A DNA stretch of 33,028 nucleotides from Verrucomicrobiota bacterium (GTDB lineage Bacteria; Verrucomicrobiota; Verrucomicrobiia; Verrucomicrobiales; Verrucomicrobiaceae): assembly GCA_963204975.1 (NCBI GenBank), contig CAUJJC010000293.1, positions 1 to 33,028 of the forward strand, given 5' to 3'. The notes under the pieces were generated by a model that saw only the letters and a list, made by a program, of their open reading frames with translations, did no database searches and was not told the origin of the DNA. Positions 8,425 through 17,528 of the stretch are shown one piece after another. The stretch's first letter is position 1, and every line of letters starts with the position of its first letter. The translations under genes and the position numbers were made by a program.

Positions 8425-9840
8425 ATGAGCCTTCAATTCAACTGCCCCTTTTGCGGGTTACTGATGACTTCTGATCCGCGCTTCGCCGGAGGTCAGGTGC
8501 AGTGCCCATCGTGCCGTCATGTGTTTATGGTTGGAGGTGTCGTTCCGACGATCCCTGTCGTTCAAGCGCGAAGTGCTGCTCCTCTTGCGCAACAGCCCGC
8601 AGCGCAGCCGCCAGCTGGGCGCCCTGCCGCACCGCCCATCCGAAAGCCTGGAAAGCCTGGGCTGTCGGCCAAAGAGAATTCGGATGCGAGAGGTAAGAAT
8701 CTAGTTGGACTTGCCATTGCAGGTATTCTTCTCGCGGGTGTCGGATTGATCTATGGAGGAATTCGGTGGATCGGCAGTATGGAAGAGAAAGCTGCCAGCA
8801 TGAGTCAGTTCGACATCCCACCGGAAGTGAAAGCGAGAGACGCTGCCAAGTTGGAGGAATGGAAGAAAATCCAGGCTGAAGAAGAAGCGGAGAAAGCAAA
8901 AAACCGTCAGACGCTCCTGGAAGCCTTTGCTCTCTCACTGTTTAACGGTGACAAGAAAGTAGCTGGAGAGCTGGTGAACGAACTCGAATCAATCAGCGAG
9001 GAACTGAGTGAGATTCGATCCGATGCGGATGCTAACAATGATCCGAAAGATTTGCGTGAGTTCTGGACAAAAAAACTGGAGGAGCATGTGGCAAAAAACA
9101 ACGTGCTTCATCACTGGCTGGGCGGCAAACCTCCGTCAATGCTTGCCGCCATGCTTTGGGGTGACAACAACCCCAGCGAGCGTTCTCGCGGCAAGGTCGC
9201 CGACTTCCTCCTGGCTGGTGCTTACTCCAGCACAGGCACGGGTTTCTTTGTGTCGGATGAGGGCTGGTTGCTGACGAATCAACATGTGGTTGGCACCGCC
9301 TCAGAAGTGGATGTTCGAGGTGAAGATGGTGTGATCAAAAAAGCCAAGGTGGTGAAAGCTGATGCTGATGCGGATGTCGCTTTGCTCAAGGTCGAGAGTC
9401 GTCCAGCTCAGTGGCTTCACGTTCAAACAGAAGAGGCACAGATGGGTGCCGATGTGTGCACGGTTGGGTTCCCGAATGCAGACATTCAGGGGGTGGAACC
9501 CAAATACACAACGGGCACGGTTAGCAGTCTGTCGGGCGTTCGGGACGATCGGGACACCTATCAAACTACAGTTCCCGTTCAGCCTGGTAACTCTGGTGGA
9601 CCTTTGGTAGATATGAGGAGTGGCAACGTGGTCGGCATCGTGGCGTCAATCCTCCGCCATGATCGAGGGGCGGAGAATGTGAGCTATGCAATCAAGGGTG
9701 GAGTCATTGACCGCGTGTTAGCCAGTGTCCCAGAGGCCAGGAACGCAATTTCACGGCCAGCGTCCAGTTCGCGGGGCACTGATTCCATACAGCTCGCGGC
9801 CAATGTGAAAGCCGCCATCGTGATGGTGCTTGTCCCATGA
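8425..9840 (+). CDS. Membrane-anchored trypsin-like (S1C) serine protease with zinc ribbon
   Basis: 471 residues. Order: a zinc ribbon (C7, C10, C27, C30; CPFC and CPSC), a Pro/Ala-rich linker (about 40-80), one membrane segment (about 93-111), a charged, probably coiled-coil region (about 135-225), then a chymotrypsin-fold protease with H287 in LLTNQHVVG, D317 in DADVALL and S390 in QPGNSGGPL. This triad and the GNSGGP motif are those of DegP/HtrA-type enzymes. No PDZ domain follows; only about 40 residues remain after the protease core. The N-terminal ribbon should be cytoplasmic and the protease extracytoplasmic. It would act in envelope protein quality control or signalling; the substrate is unknown. 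No good Shine-Dalgarno sequence precedes the ATG. Confidence 0.9.
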   Translation: MSLQFNCPFCGLLMTSDPRFAGGQVQCPSCRHVFMVGGVVPTIPVVQARSAAPLAQQPAAQPPAGRPAAPPIRKPGKPGLSAKENSDARGKNLVGLAIAGILLAGVGLIYGGIRWIGSMEEKAASMSQFDIPPEVKARDAAKLEEWKKIQAEEEAEKAKNRQTLLEAFALSLFNGDKKVAGELVNELESISEELSEIRSDADANNDPKDLREFWTKKLEEHVAKNNVLHHWLGGKPPSMLAAMLWGDNNPSERSRGKVADFLLAGAYSSTGTGFFVSDEGWLLTNQHVVGTASEVDVRGEDGVIKKAKVVKADADADVALLKVESRPAQWLHVQTEEAQMGADVCTVGFPNADIQGVEPKYTTGTVSSLSGVRDDRDTYQTTVPVQPGNSGGPLVDMRSGNVVGIVASILRHDRGAENVSYAIKGGVIDRVLASVPEARNAISRPASSSRGTDSIQLAANVKAAIVMVLVP

Positions 9841-9901
9841 TTCCAGCCTTCGCGAGAGAATAGAATCGCCACGGTGACTCGGTCCGGTAAGATCGCGGGC
9901 C

Positions 9902-10267
9902 ATGAGTTTTCTCTTCGATCTCTACCAGCAAGGCCAGATCTCCGACGCAGCCGATACTGCGCACCGGGCTCATTCCAAGGTCGCCTCCACGCGGGATGAC
10001 GTGACGTTGTTGCAACGTCGGGTGGAGACGCTCGCGCTGACGTGTCAGGCTCTATGGGAACTGCTTCGCGAGCGTGCGCAACTCTCCGATGCCCAGTTGC
10101 TGGACAAGATGCGGGAGATCGATGTTCGCGATGGTCGCTCAGATGGTGCGATGAGCCGCTCCACGCTGGCTTGTCCCGCTTGCAAACGACCCAATGGATC
10201 GAATGCGAGGAAGTGCATCTATTGCTCTGCGGGCATGCCGGTGACGCACGTTTTTGCGCAGGAGTGA
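9902..10267 (+). CDS. Small coiled-coil protein with C-terminal zinc ribbon
   Basis: 121 residues with no recognised family. The first 90 residues are helical and rich in Leu, Arg and Gln, consistent with a coiled coil (DDVTLLQRRVETLALTCQAL). The C-terminus has a zinc-ribbon pattern CPACKRPNGSNARKCIYC. No membrane segment or signal is visible, so it should be cytoplasmic. It sits 61 bases after the zinc-ribbon protease and 41 bases before lipA on the same strand, so co-transcription is possible. Coding-like composition and the conserved cysteine pair support a real gene; function unknown. Confidence 0.7.
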   Translation: MSFLFDLYQQGQISDAADTAHRAHSKVASTRDDVTLLQRRVETLALTCQALWELLRERAQLSDAQLLDKMREIDVRDGRSDGAMSRSTLACPACKRPNGSNARKCIYCSAGMPVTHVFAQE

Positions 10268-10308
10268 AGGGTTGCCAGTTCGGAAACACGGCCTAGTCTA
10301 GCGCACCC

Positions 10309-11211
10309 ATGGCCATCAAGATCGACCCCGCCCTGCACCAGGAAAAAAAGCCGGACTGGATTCGCGTGAAGCTGCCGCGCGATCCTGTCTTCTGGAGCAC
10401 CAAGGCCCTCATTTCGGATCTCAAACTGCACACCGTGTGCGAAGAGGCCCAGTGCCCGAATCGCTGGGAATGCTGGAGCCAGGGCACGGCGACCTTCATG
10501 ATTGCCGGAGATCGCTGCACTCGCGCTTGCGGCTTCTGCGCCGTGAAGACGGCCAAGCCATTCGCGCTCGAAGCCGATGAGCCACAGCGTGTGGCCCAGG
10601 CCGTGAAGCGCATGAACCTCAATCACATCGTCATCACCGCCGTGGCGCGCGACGACGTGCCCGATGGCGGTGCTGATCACTTTGCCAAAACAATCGAGGC
10701 CGTGCGTGCCGAGCGTCCTGAACTCACCATCGAGATCCTGGTGCCCGACTTCAATGGCAAGGACGACGCGCTGCTGACGGTGATGCAGGCACGTCCGCAC
10801 ATCTTCAATCACAATCTGGAAACCGTAGAACGCCTCACGCCACTCGTCCGCTCGCGCGCGCAGTATGCTCGCTCGCTCCATGTGCTGAAGCGTGCCAAGG
10901 CTATGGCGGCTGAACTTGGCGGCAAGTGTGCCACCAAGAGCGGACTCATGCTCGGCCTTGGCGAGACGGAGCCCGAATTGTTTCAGGCCATGGATGATTT
11001 GCTCGAGCACGATGTGACGGTGCTGACGTTGGGTCAGTATCTTCGCCCTTCGATGAACCATCTGCCCGTGGTCGAATACGTTCATCCAGACACCTTTGAG
11101 AACTACAAGCAGATCGCTTTGAAGAAAGGCTTCCGTCACGTCGCCTCGGCTCCGTTGGTGCGCAGTTCGTATCACGCTGCGGACTTCAAGCCTGAACTCG
11201 ACATCGACTGA
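10309..11211 (+). CDS. lipA: Lipoyl synthase
   Basis: LipA is a radical-SAM enzyme that inserts two sulfurs into protein-bound octanoyl groups to make lipoate for pyruvate and 2-oxoglutarate dehydrogenases and the glycine cleavage system. 300 residues, the usual length. The auxiliary cluster motif is C44-C49-C55 (CEEAQCPNRWEC) and the radical-SAM cluster motif C70-C74-C77 (CTRACGFC). Other family marks are DRCTRACGFC, VITAVARDD, HNLETV, KSGLMLGLGE and the C-terminal RSSYHA with the serine ligand. It is followed 8 bases later by a putative lipoprotein gene. Assignment is secure. Confidence 0.98.
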   Translation: MAIKIDPALHQEKKPDWIRVKLPRDPVFWSTKALISDLKLHTVCEEAQCPNRWECWSQGTATFMIAGDRCTRACGFCAVKTAKPFALEADEPQRVAQAVKRMNLNHIVITAVARDDVPDGGADHFAKTIEAVRAERPELTIEILVPDFNGKDDALLTVMQARPHIFNHNLETVERLTPLVRSRAQYARSLHVLKRAKAMAAELGGKCATKSGLMLGLGETEPELFQAMDDLLEHDVTVLTLGQYLRPSMNHLPVVEYVHPDTFENYKQIALKKGFRHVASAPLVRSSYHAADFKPELDID

Positions 11212-11219
11212 CAAGTGCT

Positions 11220-11990
11220 ATGACGGCGAAAGTGCTTCAGACTCTGCCAGCGATTCTCTGGCTTCTGATCGGAACGTCCTGCACCACTTCCAAAGAGCTG
11301 CTCAAGGCGAAGCCTGCGCAGTTCTCTGGCTTCCTGCGTCACGAGAAGCATCTGTGGACTGAGCCGCCGGGCGGACCCTTTCATTACTCTGCCCGCACTA
11401 TGTCGGCGAAAGCTCTGCAAAAGGAGCGAAAGTGCCAGGAAATTTGGATTGCTCCCATCGACCTTCGTCACCTTCGTCCTACTTCGAAGGCGCTCGCCTC
11501 CGTTCAGGAAAGTCGAGGTCTTTATCGCCCTGTGAATGAAGTCAGTTCCGCACTGTGGCAGGCGTTTTGCCAGACGCTGTCCACCGCTCCCGGCGCACGA
11601 TACAAGGTAGTGCAGCGGCCTACCAAAGGCTGCGTGGAACTCCGTCTGGCGCTGATTGAATTCGATCAGACCAATGCAGGCGGCAATGTGGTCAAAACAG
11701 TGGCGGGCAGTTTTGTGGGTCCCTTTGCCATGATCGCCGGGCCGTTCGTGAAGGGCCAGATTGCGATCGAGGGCAAGCTCATCATCCATGGCTCCGGCGA
11801 ACTGCTTTACCAGTTCGCTGATCGAGAGTCCGATCCCGTGACCGTGATCAGCGCCCGTAGCTTCAACGCAACAGGCTTCGCCTATCGGAGTGTGCAGAAA
11901 TGGGCGCAGCAATTTGAGGAGATGACCCGCATCTATCAGCACGGCTCTCGTGTGAGAGATGCCAATGTGATGCGGCTCAATCCCTTCTAG
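11220..11990 (+). CDS. Putative lipoprotein, DUF3313-like
   Basis: 256 residues. The N-terminus is a hydrophobic segment (LQTLPAILWLLIGTSC) ending in a plausible lipobox Cys at residue 21, so the mature protein is probably lipid-anchored. The start FSGFLRHEKHLWTEPPGG and the strand IWIAPIDLRHL resemble the DUF3313 lipoprotein family, and a later Gly-rich segment (VGPFAMIAGPFVKGQIAIEG) fits the same fold. The family has no defined function. It follows lipA by 8 bases and ends 6 bases before the convergent serA stop, with no terminator visible between them. Confidence 0.6.
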   Translation: MTAKVLQTLPAILWLLIGTSCTTSKELLKAKPAQFSGFLRHEKHLWTEPPGGPFHYSARTMSAKALQKERKCQEIWIAPIDLRHLRPTSKALASVQESRGLYRPVNEVSSALWQAFCQTLSTAPGARYKVVQRPTKGCVELRLALIEFDQTNAGGNVVKTVAGSFVGPFAMIAGPFVKGQIAIEGKLIIHGSGELLYQFADRESDPVTVISARSFNATGFAYRSVQKWAQQFEEMTRIYQHGSRVRDANVMRLNPF

Positions 11991-11996
11991 CATGTG

Positions 11997-13610
11997 CTAG
12001 GCGACGGCCACGCAGTGGATGCGCTTGATGCCTTCGATCTTCTCAAGCTCTGCGATCACGTCGGCAGACGGCGCGGTGTCGAGGGTGAGGATGGTCAGGG
12101 CGGTGGCGCTCTGCTTGTCGCGGGCGAGGGACATGTCGGCGATGTTAACCTGGTTCTTGCCGAGGATGGTCGAGTAGGCCGCGATCATACCGGGGCGGTC
12201 GATGTTCTCGATGAAGAGCAGGGTGCCTTCGGGATTGGCTTCAATGCGGCGACCGTTGACCTTCACGATGCGCGGTGAACCGGCGAAGAAGGTGCCCGCG
12301 ATGCTGGCGGCTTCACCGGCGTCGTTCTTGGCCACGACTTCGATGAGGTCGGTGAACTCGCTCGGGTCCGTGAGGCGGCTTTCGGTGAAGCGAATGCCGA
12401 GATTCTCGGCCACACCGTTGGCGTTGATGTAATTGACCTGCTCGGGGCCGACTGGGCGCTCAAGGAAGCCTTTCAGCACAGCGCGAGAGATGAGCGTGGT
12501 GTCACCGCTGCCGACCTTGCCACTGTAGTTGATGCGCACCACGTTCGAGCGGGCAGGGGAGAACTGCGACACGAGACGGCCGAGCAGTTCGCCGAACTTG
12601 AGGAACGGTCCGATCTCCGCGAGCACCTTCGGATCGACGTTCGGCATGTTCACCGCGTTGACCACCGTGCCCTGCAGCAGGTGCGCCTTGATCACTTCCG
12701 CGATCTCGATGCCAACGTTTTCCTGAGCTTCTTCGGTCGAGGCACCCAGGTGCGGCGTGAAGACCGTGTTCGGGGCCTTGAGCAGCGGGTAGTCAGCGGG
12801 CGGCGGCTCGGTCTCGAACACGTCCAGCGCAGCACCGGCGATGGTGCCATTGGTAAGTGCTTCGGCCAGCGCCGCGTCGTCGATGAGACCTCCGCGCGCG
12901 CAGTTGATGATGCGGCAGCTCGGCTTCAGCGTGGCGAGGCGCTTCGCATTGATCATGTGCTTCGTCTCCGGCGTCAGCGGCATGTGCATCGTGATGTAGT
13001 CAGCCTGCACGATGGCGGCGTCCAGGTCCTCGCACAGCGTCACGCCGAGGCTTTCAGCGCGGTTCTTCGAGAGATACGGATCGTAGGCGACCACGCTCAT
13101 GCCAAAGGCCTTCGCGCGTTTGGCGAACTCCGCACCAATGCGGCCCATGCCGAGCACGACGAGAGTCTTGCCATACACTTCGGTGCCCTGGAAGCTCTTG
13201 CGATCCCACTTGCCGCTCACGATCGTGGCGTGTGCCTGCGGCGTTTTGCGCGACAGCGCCATCATCAAGGTGAAGGCCTGCTCTGCGGTCGAGATCGTGT
13301 TGCCGCCCGGTGTGTTCATCACCACCACGCCGCGCTTCGAAGCTACTGGCACGTCGATGTTGTCCACGCCCACGCCCGCACGGCCCACGGCCTTCAGATT
13401 CGGGGCAGCTTCGAACACCTTCGCAGTCACCTTGGCACCGCTGCGGACGATGATGGCATGAGCGTCGCGCGAGGCTTCGATCATCTTGTCCTCAGCCTTC
13501 AAATCCATGTTCACCGTGACATTGAAGGACGGCTCCGCCTTGAGGAGGTCGATACCTTTGCTCGAGATGGGGTCGTTGTTGCCGGCGATGAGGATGTTGA
13601 ACTTGCTCAT
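11997..13610 (-). CDS. serA: D-3-phosphoglycerate dehydrogenase
   Basis: SerA oxidises 3-phosphoglycerate with NAD as the first step of serine synthesis. 537 residues from the ATG at 13608-13610; an upstream in-frame ATG at 13697 would add 29 residues that cross the neighbouring terminator and is rejected. The NAD motif GMGRIG is at 154-159; the catalytic residues are R239 (NCARGG), E268 (FETEPP) and H287 (TPHLGAST). The length indicates the long type with an intervening allosteric-substrate-binding domain and a C-terminal ACT domain (LLFIENIDRPGMIA near 448-465). ACT domains in this family mediate serine feedback. A terminator at 13680-13711 separates it from the upstream gene, so serA should have its own promoter in 13611-13680. 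Confidence 0.97.
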   Translation of the reverse strand: MSKFNILIAGNNDPISSKGIDLLKAEPSFNVTVNMDLKAEDKMIEASRDAHAIIVRSGAKVTAKVFEAAPNLKAVGRAGVGVDNIDVPVASKRGVVVMNTPGGNTISTAEQAFTLMMALSRKTPQAHATIVSGKWDRKSFQGTEVYGKTLVVLGMGRIGAEFAKRAKAFGMSVVAYDPYLSKNRAESLGVTLCEDLDAAIVQADYITMHMPLTPETKHMINAKRLATLKPSCRIINCARGGLIDDAALAEALTNGTIAGAALDVFETEPPPADYPLLKAPNTVFTPHLGASTEEAQENVGIEIAEVIKAHLLQGTVVNAVNMPNVDPKVLAEIGPFLKFGELLGRLVSQFSPARSNVVRINYSGKVGSGDTTLISRAVLKGFLERPVGPEQVNYINANGVAENLGIRFTESRLTDPSEFTDLIEVVAKNDAGEAASIAGTFFAGSPRIVKVNGRRIEANPEGTLLFIENIDRPGMIAAYSTILGKNQVNIADMSLARDKQSATALTILTLDTAPSADVIAELEKIEGIKRIHCVAVA

Positions 13611-13679
13611 GATTGTTTCAGGGGAAAAGGGCGCGCAGGATAGGCGTGAAACCCTGCCCGGCAAGGACTGATGGACATG

Positions 13680-13711
13680 AAAAAGGCCGACGGGCACGCG
13701 ACCCGTCGGCC
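13680..13711 (-). terminator. Intrinsic terminator of the nucleotidyltransferase gene
   Basis: Perfect 10-bp stem GGCCGACGGG / CCCGTCGGCC (13685-13694 with 13702-13711) and a 7-base loop. On the minus strand it is followed by five T residues (13684-13680). It starts 19 bases after the stop at 13730. Confidence 0.9.
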
Positions 13712-13729
13712 CGAAGATTCAGCGAGGGA

Positions 13730-14641
13730 CTAGCCCCACAGCGCCGCCGGATACTCGCCCGCATCCACCAGTGCGCGGATGCTGCCCACGACGATCGGCT
13801 TGTCGTCAGGATAGGTGACGCCGAACCACTTGCTCGACGTTGGCAGCACGGCGACGTCCGCCTTGCCCGCCTGCACGAGGCTGTCCACCGCGAAGGGCAC
13901 GTAGAACTCACTCTTCTGCTCGCCGCCCTTCGCCTTGAGGAACTCGATGAACTCGGCGCGCAGATGCTGGAAGAAGTCAGGCGTGAAGCCCCAGAAGTTC
14001 ATCGACACCGGCTCGTCTGCGGTGAGCGGCACGTAAGCACCCTCGACCTCACGGTTCTCCGCGCCCGTGTCCGTCTTGAAGATCTTCGTCATCTCCGTCA
14101 CGGACTTCAGCTTCCCGTTCGCGTCCGTAACGCACACGCCGCGAGCCACGCTGCCGTGCTCGGAGAGCGTGTTCTTCAGCTTGAAGCCCACCATGCAGTA
14201 GTGGCTCTTGCCATTGTCCGGCTTCGGTTCGGCCAGATACTTCGCGATCACCGCATAGGCATCGCGGCCATAAAAGTCGTCCGCATTGATCATCACGCAC
14301 GGCTCCTGAATGTTCGCCTGCGCCGACAGCATCGCATGGCCGGTGCCCCAGGGCTTGGTGCGGCCCTCGGGAACCGTGAAGCCCTCGGGCAGGTCATTGA
14401 GATCCTGGAAGGCATACTCGACCGGAATACGCTGGTCGAACTTCGCACCCACCTGCTGGCGGAACACGTCCTCGAAGTCGCGACGGATCACGAACACCAC
14501 CTTGCCAAAGCCCGCGCGAATCGCGTCGAACACCGAGTAGTCCAGCACGGTCTCGCCGTTGGGCCCCATGGGGTCGATCTGTTTGAGGCCGCCATATCGG
14601 CTGCCCATGCCGGCTGCGAGGATGAGAAGAGTAGGTTTCAT
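13730..14641 (-). CDS. Sugar-phosphate nucleotidyltransferase family protein
   Basis: 303 residues from the ATG at 14639-14641, which directly begins the Rossmann-like strand LLILAAGMGSRYGGLKQ. That motif is the nucleotide-binding loop of the GlmU/RmlA/GalU nucleotidyltransferase fold. KPWGTGHAML and NADDFYG (metal-binding Asp) further support it. These enzymes make NDP-sugars from NTP and sugar-1-phosphate; the sugar cannot be told from sequence. A 13-residue upstream extension is possible but places the ATG farther from the motif than usual. It is followed by a strong terminator and divergent from tRNA-Leu. Confidence 0.9.
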   Translation of the reverse strand: MKPTLLILAAGMGSRYGGLKQIDPMGPNGETVLDYSVFDAIRAGFGKVVFVIRRDFEDVFRQQVGAKFDQRIPVEYAFQDLNDLPEGFTVPEGRTKPWGTGHAMLSAQANIQEPCVMINADDFYGRDAYAVIAKYLAEPKPDNGKSHYCMVGFKLKNTLSEHGSVARGVCVTDANGKLKSVTEMTKIFKTDTGAENREVEGAYVPLTADEPVSMNFWGFTPDFFQHLRAEFIEFLKAKGGEQKSEFYVPFAVDSLVQAGKADVAVLPTSSKWFGVTYPDDKPIVVGSIRALVDAGEYPAALWG

Positions 14642-14732
14642 GAAGGGCTGCCATGCTTGAGCGGAAGCCTCATCATGCAAGAACTTGCTTGCGCCAGTGC
14701 TACGAACGTCTATTCATGCCGCACCATGACCT

Positions 14733-14817
14733 GCCGGTGTGGTGAAATTGGTAGACGCGCTAGACTCAAAATCTTGTTTCGAAAGAAGTGTCGGTTCGAG
14801 TCCGACCACCGGCACCA
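14733..14817 (+). tRNA. tRNA-Leu (anticodon CAA)
   Basis: 85 bases with encoded CCA. The acceptor stem GCCGGTG (14733-14739) pairs with CACCGGC (14807-14813), discriminator A. The D-arm contains TGGTAGACGC. The anticodon arm CTAGA-CTCAAAA-TCTTG gives anticodon CAA, reading UUG. A long variable arm, as in Leu tRNAs, and the T-arm GTCGG-TTCGAGT-CCGAC follow. The second pair of the anticodon stem is a T-T mismatch. Confidence 0.96.
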
Positions 14818-14976
14818 CTCTCTTTGAAGAGGGCTACAAGGTGTTGTGTTATCTGCCCTTCGGGCGTTTCTACATCTACCGTGTGACCCTGATACTTTGC
14901 TCGTGCTAGTGCATGTCGGTGAACTTCGAAGCGTGGTGGATGCGTTGCACGTCTCCCGAGATTTTTTGAATTCACT

Positions 14977-17523
14977 TCACGCCACTTGATCGAACCTCGC
15001 CAGCGGGACCTCGCGCTTGATAAATTCGACAACCTTTGCCACGCCTTCCTTGCCTGAAGCTCGCACGCCTTCAAAAACCGAGGAGTCATAGGATCGCAGA
15101 GTGGCAAAATCCCCCGACTCGATGCATCGCCTCACTTCCTGATCGAGCACGTAGGCGCGGAAAATTTGCTCGATCTCGCGGGCCTTCGTGGTGTCGATGC
15201 TCTCCATGCTCAAGAATCGCTCGAACTGCTCATGGGCCAAATCCTCGCGCGTCGCGATGGCGGGGCTCTTGCCAAAGATTAGTTGGAGAATCTCGCGAAG
15301 GCTTGGCTCCCGATCCGTGCGATAGAGGTCGCGAAGTTTGTCGAGGTTCCATTGGGTGTTGGGTTTGTCGAACAACTCCTGCTTCACGAGTTGCTCAACT
15401 TCGTTCCAATCCTCAGCGTCCACAGCTTCCCGCAGGGGCGCGATAGCGTTTTGCGCAGTCGCTGCCTCTTCGCTGAATCGCCGCCGATACATCTCGCGGT
15501 CAATACGCATTCCCTCTTTGCCGATGGCTTGCGGAGTCACAGTTGCTATCGGATCAGGACTTGTGCTGGTGTAGTCTTCGCGAACTACAGTCCCGCCACC
15601 ATCATCGCCCGGCCCGACATCGCGGGGCAAGTCCAGCACCTCGTCATAGTTGAAGTCCCGCTCGAAGTATTCGCAGTTCGCGAAAAAGTCGAACAGGGCG
15701 AACCCGTCCTTGGCGGCGGTGATCTCTTCGTCGCCGTCCTTGTGCTTGAACGTGTAGAGGCGCGTTCCTCGCCCTTTGATCTGAATGAAGTCCGTGGGCC
15801 AGAAGATCGGGCGCGCCAGCACCACGTTGCGCACGTCCTCGCAGTCGTAGCCCGTCGTCATCATGCCCACGGTTACGCAAACCCGCGTGCGGCTCGTGTC
15901 GTAGTCGCGGAATTCGTTGGCGCGCCATTTCGATTTGCCGTTGAGATTGTTGTTCGCGAAATCAACGGTCATTCGCTGCGCGCCTGGAAGATTGGATGTC
16001 ACCTGCACCGCGAAGCATGAACCCTCCCCATAGGCCGCAGGCCAGCGCAGCATTGCCTCTGCATTGAGCAGCGTGACCAGCTTCGTGGCGTGCTTGCGGC
16101 TCACGGCAAAGCAGATGGTTTTGCCGATTTCATCCGTCAAAGGATCACGCTTGGCATGATCGAAGAAACTGCGCACAAAGCTCAGATTCGTTTCATCGGA
16201 AAAGAACGTCTTCTCATAGTGCCGCTTGGTGAAGACCACCTCGGTTTCCTCGCCGTCTTCGTCCGCAGGTTTGGTGACGGTATAGCCCTCATCCGCGAGC
16301 ATCTGCGTGGTGATGTCAGTGCGCGCGTCCAGTGTCACCGGATTCACCAAATAGGGCGGCTCATGCGCCACCGCATCGAGCAAACTGTAGCGGTAGGTCG
16401 GCGTGCCATCTTCACAGCCAAACGTCTTGTATGTGTCCAACAACAAGCGCCGCTCCATCTCGCGCGGATCGGCTCTTTGTTCGCCGCTCAAGTTCTTGAG
16501 GTAGTCTTTCGGTGTCGCCGTGAGTCCCAGCTTTGCGCCCACGAAATACTCGAAGATCACGCGATTGTTCCCATTGATCGTGCGGTGTGCCTCATCGCTG
16601 ATGATGAGTTGAAAGTCCGTCGGTGCGAACTCGTGGAGGAAGCGATTGTTCGCCGCGAGGCTTTGAATCGTCGTCACCACCACCTGAGCACCGCGCCAGT
16701 CCTGCCGCTTCTTCTTGTAGATCACCGTCTCGATGCCGTCGGGAGCTAGGTAGGCTTGGAAGGCTTTCCACGCCTGCGTCTCCAGTTCCAGGCGATCCAC
16801 CAGAAAGAGCACCCGCTGCGCGTTCTCAGTGCGCAGGAAGAGCTTGGCAATCGCTGCGCTTAGCAAGGTCTTGCCTGTGCCCGTAGCCATCTCGAAGAGG
16901 AAACGCCAGTTAGCAGGAGTGACAGAGCTTTGCAGCCTGTGGACGGCTGCGATTTGATAGTCGCGCAGCAGGCGAATCTTCTTGTTCACCATCATCGCCG
17001 CGCGGTCGATAGCCGTGTAACTCAGCCAGTCCGCATCCTGCGAAAGGGCGATATAGTTCTCGTCCACCACTGCTGCCGCCAGTCGTGCCGCATCCGGCTT
17101 CCACTCCGCCGCCTCTCCGAGTTCCTTCAAGGGAATGAACTGCGACACGCGCACCGGGTTCCCCTGTCTCAGGTTCCAGTAGTAGTGAACCAGCCCGTTC
17201 GTCAAAAAGATGTGCGCCACGCCCAGGCCCAGCGCATAGGCTCTGGCCTGCTCCTTGGCAGTCAGCGGGTCGATGCCTTCCTTCTTCGCCTCCACCACTG
17301 CCACCGGCCTGTCATCGGTGTTCAGCAGCACGTAATCCACGAACCCGCCCGGCGCGTGCTGGAAGTCACTCCCCAGCTCCATGCTTGGCGCATAGACGTT
17401 CTTGGTGACGCGATGCTCGCAAACGATGTTCTCCCGCCGTCCTTGGGAATCGGGGAGGAATCGCCAGCCCGCAGCTTCCAGCAGCTTGTTGATCGTGATG
17501 CGGGCCTGAGCTTCGGAGGGCAT
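14977..17523 (-). CDS. hsdR: Type I restriction enzyme R subunit (EcoAI-like HsdR)
   Basis: HsdR is the motor and nuclease of type I restriction-modification: it translocates DNA and cuts unmethylated foreign DNA. 848 residues. The N-terminal nuclease has D63 (FVDYVLL), E78-x-K80 (VEAKK) and a QARAY motif at 92-96. The helicase has Walker A ATGTGKT (213-219), DEAH at 310-313, TATPKDYL, and motif VI IKGRGTRLYTF. The length and C-terminal region match the EcoAI/EcoEI type. The ATG at 17521-17523 is 5 bases after the stop of the TOPRIM-like gene, so it is the last gene of the four-gene operon. The 159 bases downstream (14818-14976) up to tRNA-Leu show no gene and no convincing terminator. Confidence 0.95.
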   Translation of the reverse strand: MPSEAQARITINKLLEAAGWRFLPDSQGRRENIVCEHRVTKNVYAPSMELGSDFQHAPGGFVDYVLLNTDDRPVAVVEAKKEGIDPLTAKEQARAYALGLGVAHIFLTNGLVHYYWNLRQGNPVRVSQFIPLKELGEAAEWKPDAARLAAAVVDENYIALSQDADWLSYTAIDRAAMMVNKKIRLLRDYQIAAVHRLQSSVTPANWRFLFEMATGTGKTLLSAAIAKLFLRTENAQRVLFLVDRLELETQAWKAFQAYLAPDGIETVIYKKKRQDWRGAQVVVTTIQSLAANNRFLHEFAPTDFQLIISDEAHRTINGNNRVIFEYFVGAKLGLTATPKDYLKNLSGEQRADPREMERRLLLDTYKTFGCEDGTPTYRYSLLDAVAHEPPYLVNPVTLDARTDITTQMLADEGYTVTKPADEDGEETEVVFTKRHYEKTFFSDETNLSFVRSFFDHAKRDPLTDEIGKTICFAVSRKHATKLVTLLNAEAMLRWPAAYGEGSCFAVQVTSNLPGAQRMTVDFANNNLNGKSKWRANEFRDYDTSRTRVCVTVGMMTTGYDCEDVRNVVLARPIFWPTDFIQIKGRGTRLYTFKHKDGDEEITAAKDGFALFDFFANCEYFERDFNYDEVLDLPRDVGPGDDGGGTVVREDYTSTSPDPIATVTPQAIGKEGMRIDREMYRRRFSEEAATAQNAIAPLREAVDAEDWNEVEQLVKQELFDKPNTQWNLDKLRDLYRTDREPSLREILQLIFGKSPAIATREDLAHEQFERFLSMESIDTTKAREIEQIFRAYVLDQEVRRCIESGDFATLRSYDSSVFEGVRASGKEGVAKVVEFIKREVPLARFDQVA

Positions 17524-17528
17524 GGGAT

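Noticed and set aside
13611..13697. 29-residue upstream extension of serA
   Set aside because: It would begin inside the terminator stem of the upstream gene and is not part of the conserved SerA start (MSKFNILIAG).
14855..14865. GCCCTTCGGGC hairpin downstream of tRNA-Leu
   Set aside because: Only a 4-bp stem with no T-run after it; too weak to call a terminator.
14766..15107. Minus-strand open frame crossing tRNA-Leu and the end of hsdR
   Set aside because: It is the reverse of the tRNA plus an out-of-frame part of hsdR; the C-terminal GRTRTDTSFETRF is a common artefact of antisense tRNA-Leu.
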